From Pyrus communis (Eukaryota > Streptophyta > Magnoliopsida > Rosales > Rosaceae), in the NCBI RefSeq assembly GCF_963583255.1, contig NC_084816.1, positions 14,681,100 through 14,745,099 of the forward strand: a stretch of DNA of 64,000 nucleotides. Reading direction: 5' to 3'. Every line of letters begins with the position of its first letter. Within the stretch, counting starts at the first letter, position 1. Below the pieces are notes generated by a model. That model had not been told where the DNA came from, searched no databases, and worked only from the letters and a program-made list of their open reading frames with translations. Positions 61,389 through 64,000 of the stretch are shown here, piece after piece. The position numbers and the translations under genes are program-made.

Positions 61389-63261
61389 TGACACACCCTG
61401 ACTAAAATCAAGGCATGTTGGCCGTCATGTGAGGGTGACGTAGCCATGTGTGCAATGCGGAAAGGATATTGATAAAAAGAAATGCGAGTAACTAAGAACC
61501 AAGCTAGCTAATTTACACAAAGCAAAAATAAGTGCAAATCCCAATATTTAAGTGTGATACGCCATAATCAGAGCATAGGTAGCTTAAGTGCAGTCCAACA
61601 TGATAAGTACTAATTATACAATACCAGAGGTGGTCCTACATTAGTGATACTCTGTCAGAACCGCCATCAATTCCTCGTAAGCCACCAGCAAGCACTCCTA
61701 CCTAAAACCTGGAGGGGAGCAAAACAGAAAGTGTGAGTGGACAAAAACAAAGCTTTCAAAACCATTTCACTTATCAAAGGTAATAACCCCTTACTATAAA
61801 ACCTGTATAATTTCCTAGAAAATAGAACACATACGTATATCAAAGCCATGCTCAGAATAGCAAAATCCACATATATGCCATGTCAAATATCTCAGCATAA
61901 AATATGTAAGCCAGGTAATATAAATCAATGCAAATGATATGTCAGCCGGAGTCACTTAATATGACTTGTACAACTGAACCAATAACTCAACAAGTATGCC
62001 TGCACATGAGTTGGAACCACCTAAAGTGGTTTGTACGACAGGATTGGGTGTAAATAAATACGCTCAAGTGCTATGATCACGTGAAGACTGTGAGAATGAT
62101 CACGGGTCACCTACAAGTCGGAACCACCTATAGTGGTCTGTACGACATGACTGTGCACTTAACTTGGATCTAAGGTGAGCGTATGGTGCGGGAGGTGAAC
62201 ATTACGTGAAGGACTGTGCCCTGACCACGGGCGGGAGCACTAACACCAGGGTGTAGGTTTATGAGCTATAATACATCTCAACATAATCATGCAACATACA
62301 TCTGCAATCTATAAACTTACCTGACACTTACCTGAGCTTCTGCAGCATCAAACATAAATATGTGCAACTACTAAATGCATATTCTAAGTATAAATATTTG
62401 GTATGGAATTTCAAAAGCCCAAGCCCACTCACTGATATGTGGCAGGGTCGTAACCCTCGAGCCTCGCCTAACTGCGCTCGTCCTCTGGAAACGTCTCACC
62501 TGACACCGTTAGTAATATTCCGTCAAAGTTGACGGAATATTCCTCTTCTCCTTCCTTGGTTCGTTGGAGTTCGGCGCCGGCCACCTCTGCACTCGCCGGT
62601 TTCATTTTGGAGTCCTAAAACAAACGGAATTTTGCCGGAAAAATCTCAATAGCTTGGCTAACCCTGTAACTCGACAAACTCGAGTGTCCCAACGTCCAAA
62701 ATCCTTCCAAAACTTTTCTATAAGCTTCGTGAAGTTGCTTTAAGACTCCCTGAAACTTTAAAACTTCGTGAAACACCCTCGATTACGATGGAGTAATAGG
62801 ACACCTCGTCAGAACTCCCTGGTTCTTAAGTTCCCGAGGTCCATCCTCTAAACTAAGGGTATAGCTCTGCTCCTGATCTTGCAAGGAACTTGGAAATGGT
62901 CTCCACTATCTCGATCCGTGCAAGATGAAGCTAGTTGGGTGCGTGTGCATACAGACGGAAAGAGGGTTCGAGAAAGAGAGTGACAGATGAAGGTTGCACG
63001 TGTGTGAGTGTGTGTGTCTTGATCCGGATTGGGTATACACATAAAAATCCTTAAGCTCTAATTGGGCCACCAATTATAAGCTAAGAAAATCATCCAAAAC
63101 AACCCCAAATTTCAATTGGATCCCAAAAAAGAAGGAAATGAGATAATTGGTCCATTTTTCTTTGCCTATGCATACCTTCACAACCCAACGCTCAAGGGTA
63201 AAATCGTCTTTTCCACGCTTTCTGGAATAATACATATTATAATTCGGGACGGGTCGTCACA
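61389..63261 (-). repeat. Gypsy 3' LTR (about 1873 bp)
   Basis: On the minus strand it starts TGTGACGACC (63261) and ends GGTGTGTCA (61389). Internal near-repeats GGAACCACCTAAAGTGGTTT and GGAACCACCTATAGTGGTCT lie at about 62019 and 62120. A perfect 13-bp palindrome AATATTCCGTCAA with a 2-nt loop is at 62514-62541. Its partner LTR is outside the window, so divergence cannot be judged. Confidence 0.85.
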
Positions 63262-63738
63262 ACTTACCCCTCTTAAGAAAAATTTTGTCCTTGAAATTTC
63301 AGACAATAACATAACAATCCACAAATAATCATAAAACAAGCGTGGATACAAATCCCTCATACGATCTTCCATCTCCCAGTTAGCTTCCTCCACCGAGTGA
63401 TTTCTCCACAAAACTTTCACTAAGTGCATGGTCTTATTCCTCAAAACCTTGTCTTTCCAATCTAAAATCGTCACCGGCTCCTCATCATAAGTTAAATCTA
63501 GATTAATTTCCAATGGTTGAGGAGGTATCACACGTGATGGATCTGAGACATAATGACGAAGCATGGAAAGATGAAAAACATCGTGCACTTTAGATAACTC
63601 TGGAGGCAACCCAAGCCTGTAAGTAACTTCACCGACTCGCTTGGTGATCTGATACGGTCTGATGTACCTAGGTCTTAATTTATCATTTTTCCCGAACCGC
63701 ACTACACCTTCCACGTTGATAACTTTAAAAACACCCAA
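63178..63738 (-). pseudogene. Gypsy integrase end and chromodomain-like tail
   Basis: The minus strand gives VVRFGKNDKLRPRYIRPYQI, then VGEVTYRLGLPPELSKVHDV, then FHLSMLRHYVSDPSRVIPPQ and ILDWKDKVLRNKTMHLVKVL, ending WRNHSVEEANWEMEDRMRDL and YPRLF. This is the usual Gypsy tail, where the last 50 residues resemble a chromodomain that can guide integration. The reading lacks the normal stop after YPRLF-type text and runs through the polypurine tract into the LTR (to 63178). It is also out of frame with the upstream part by one base at about 63705. Confidence 0.85.
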
Positions 63739-64000
63739 TCACCAACTTTATACAATTGATCAGTGGCATGCTTGTCTGCTAGACTCTTTTGTTGATCCTG
63801 GGCCGCTTTCAGGTTAAACTTAATTACCTGAATATTCTGAGTAGTCTCATCTATAATCTCAGGGCCCACCAATGCTCTTTCACCAACCTCTGACCAACAT
63901 AATGGCGTATGACAAGACTTACCATAAAGTGCCTCAAAAAGTGACATACTAATGCTCGAATGGTAGTTGTTATTGTAGGCGAATTCCATCAAATCTAAAA
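63702..64000 (-). pseudogene. Gypsy integrase region, runs off window edge
   Basis: The minus strand reads LMEFAYNNNYHSSISMSLFE, then ALYGKSCHTPLCWSEVGERA and DKHATDQLYKVGDWVFLKLS. The MEFAYNNNYHSS..PFEALYG pattern is the end of the Gypsy integrase core. After STWKV a stop occurs. One missing base in the expected WKGVVRFG junction explains the shift into the frame of the downstream tail. The open reading continues beyond the right edge. Confidence 0.88.

Larger units (their letters stand above)
61389..64000 (-). mobile_element. 3' part of a Ty3/Gypsy retrotransposon, cut by window edge
   Basis: The minus strand reads integrase C-terminal part and chromodomain-like tail, then a purine-rich tract (TTAAGAGGGG) and an LTR that begins TGTGACGACCCGTCCCG and ends CAGGGTGTGTCA. 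The reading runs off the right edge, so the 5' LTR lies outside. The layout is that of chromovirus-type Gypsy elements. Confidence 0.9.

Overview
The window is nuclear DNA of a dicot plant. Genes have GT-AG introns, intergenic DNA is AT-rich, and most of the length is transposable elements. Several families here (GCCTAGGCGG-rich repeats, short hat-like and foldback MITEs, a Gypsy-related element carrying an antisense coiled-coil ORF) resemble what I know from Rosaceae such as Malus, Pyrus or Prunus. That taxonomic placement is an inference from memory and was not tested.

Five genes look intact. In order they are: a UBC19/UBC20-type ubiquitin-conjugating enzyme (2314-3501, +, 6 exons, 180 aa); a THUMPD1/Tan1-type tRNA-acetylation adaptor (4266-7604, -, 7 exons, 407 aa), tail-to-tail with the E2; a small single-exon protein of unknown function (13247-13633, +); an intronless 900-aa P-class PPR protein resembling At5g65560 (39102-41804, +); and a nine-exon hexokinase-like HKL1-type protein (45739-51446, -, 508 aa). 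All introns I placed have GT-AG ends and keep the frame. The genes look like independent housekeeping or organellar functions, not a pathway cluster.

The most striking region is 15684-28943, a retrotransposon inside a retrotransposon. The outer element is a minus-strand Copia with 260-bp LTRs and a 5-bp target duplication (CACTT). It has lost protease and integrase and carries many stops. Inserted in its gag is a 9.28-kb LTR element (18567-27848) with a perfect 5-bp duplication (AGTAT) and two 1933-bp LTRs in which I saw one mismatch. That element holds an intact gag-like ORF that ends before any reverse transcriptase, plus an intact 225-aa antisense coiled-coil ORF. It looks young and non-autonomous.

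Other mobile DNA: a degenerate short LTR element (45-1485); an mTERF-family pseudogene (8190-8515); a Mutator-type MITE with a perfect 9-bp duplication (8926-9836); two related small MITEs (11073-11236, 12729-12899); a FAR1/FRS-like pseudogene (29341-29890); a decayed 6.6-kb L1-type LINE (about 30790-37423); a foldback element whose arms are tandem repeats (about 37715-38610); a hAT MITE with a perfect 8-bp duplication (52681-53334); a hAT transposase remnant (55390-55880); several hairpin MITEs between 56 and 60.5 kb; and the 3' end of a minus-strand Ty3/Gypsy element with its LTR running off the right edge (61389-64000).
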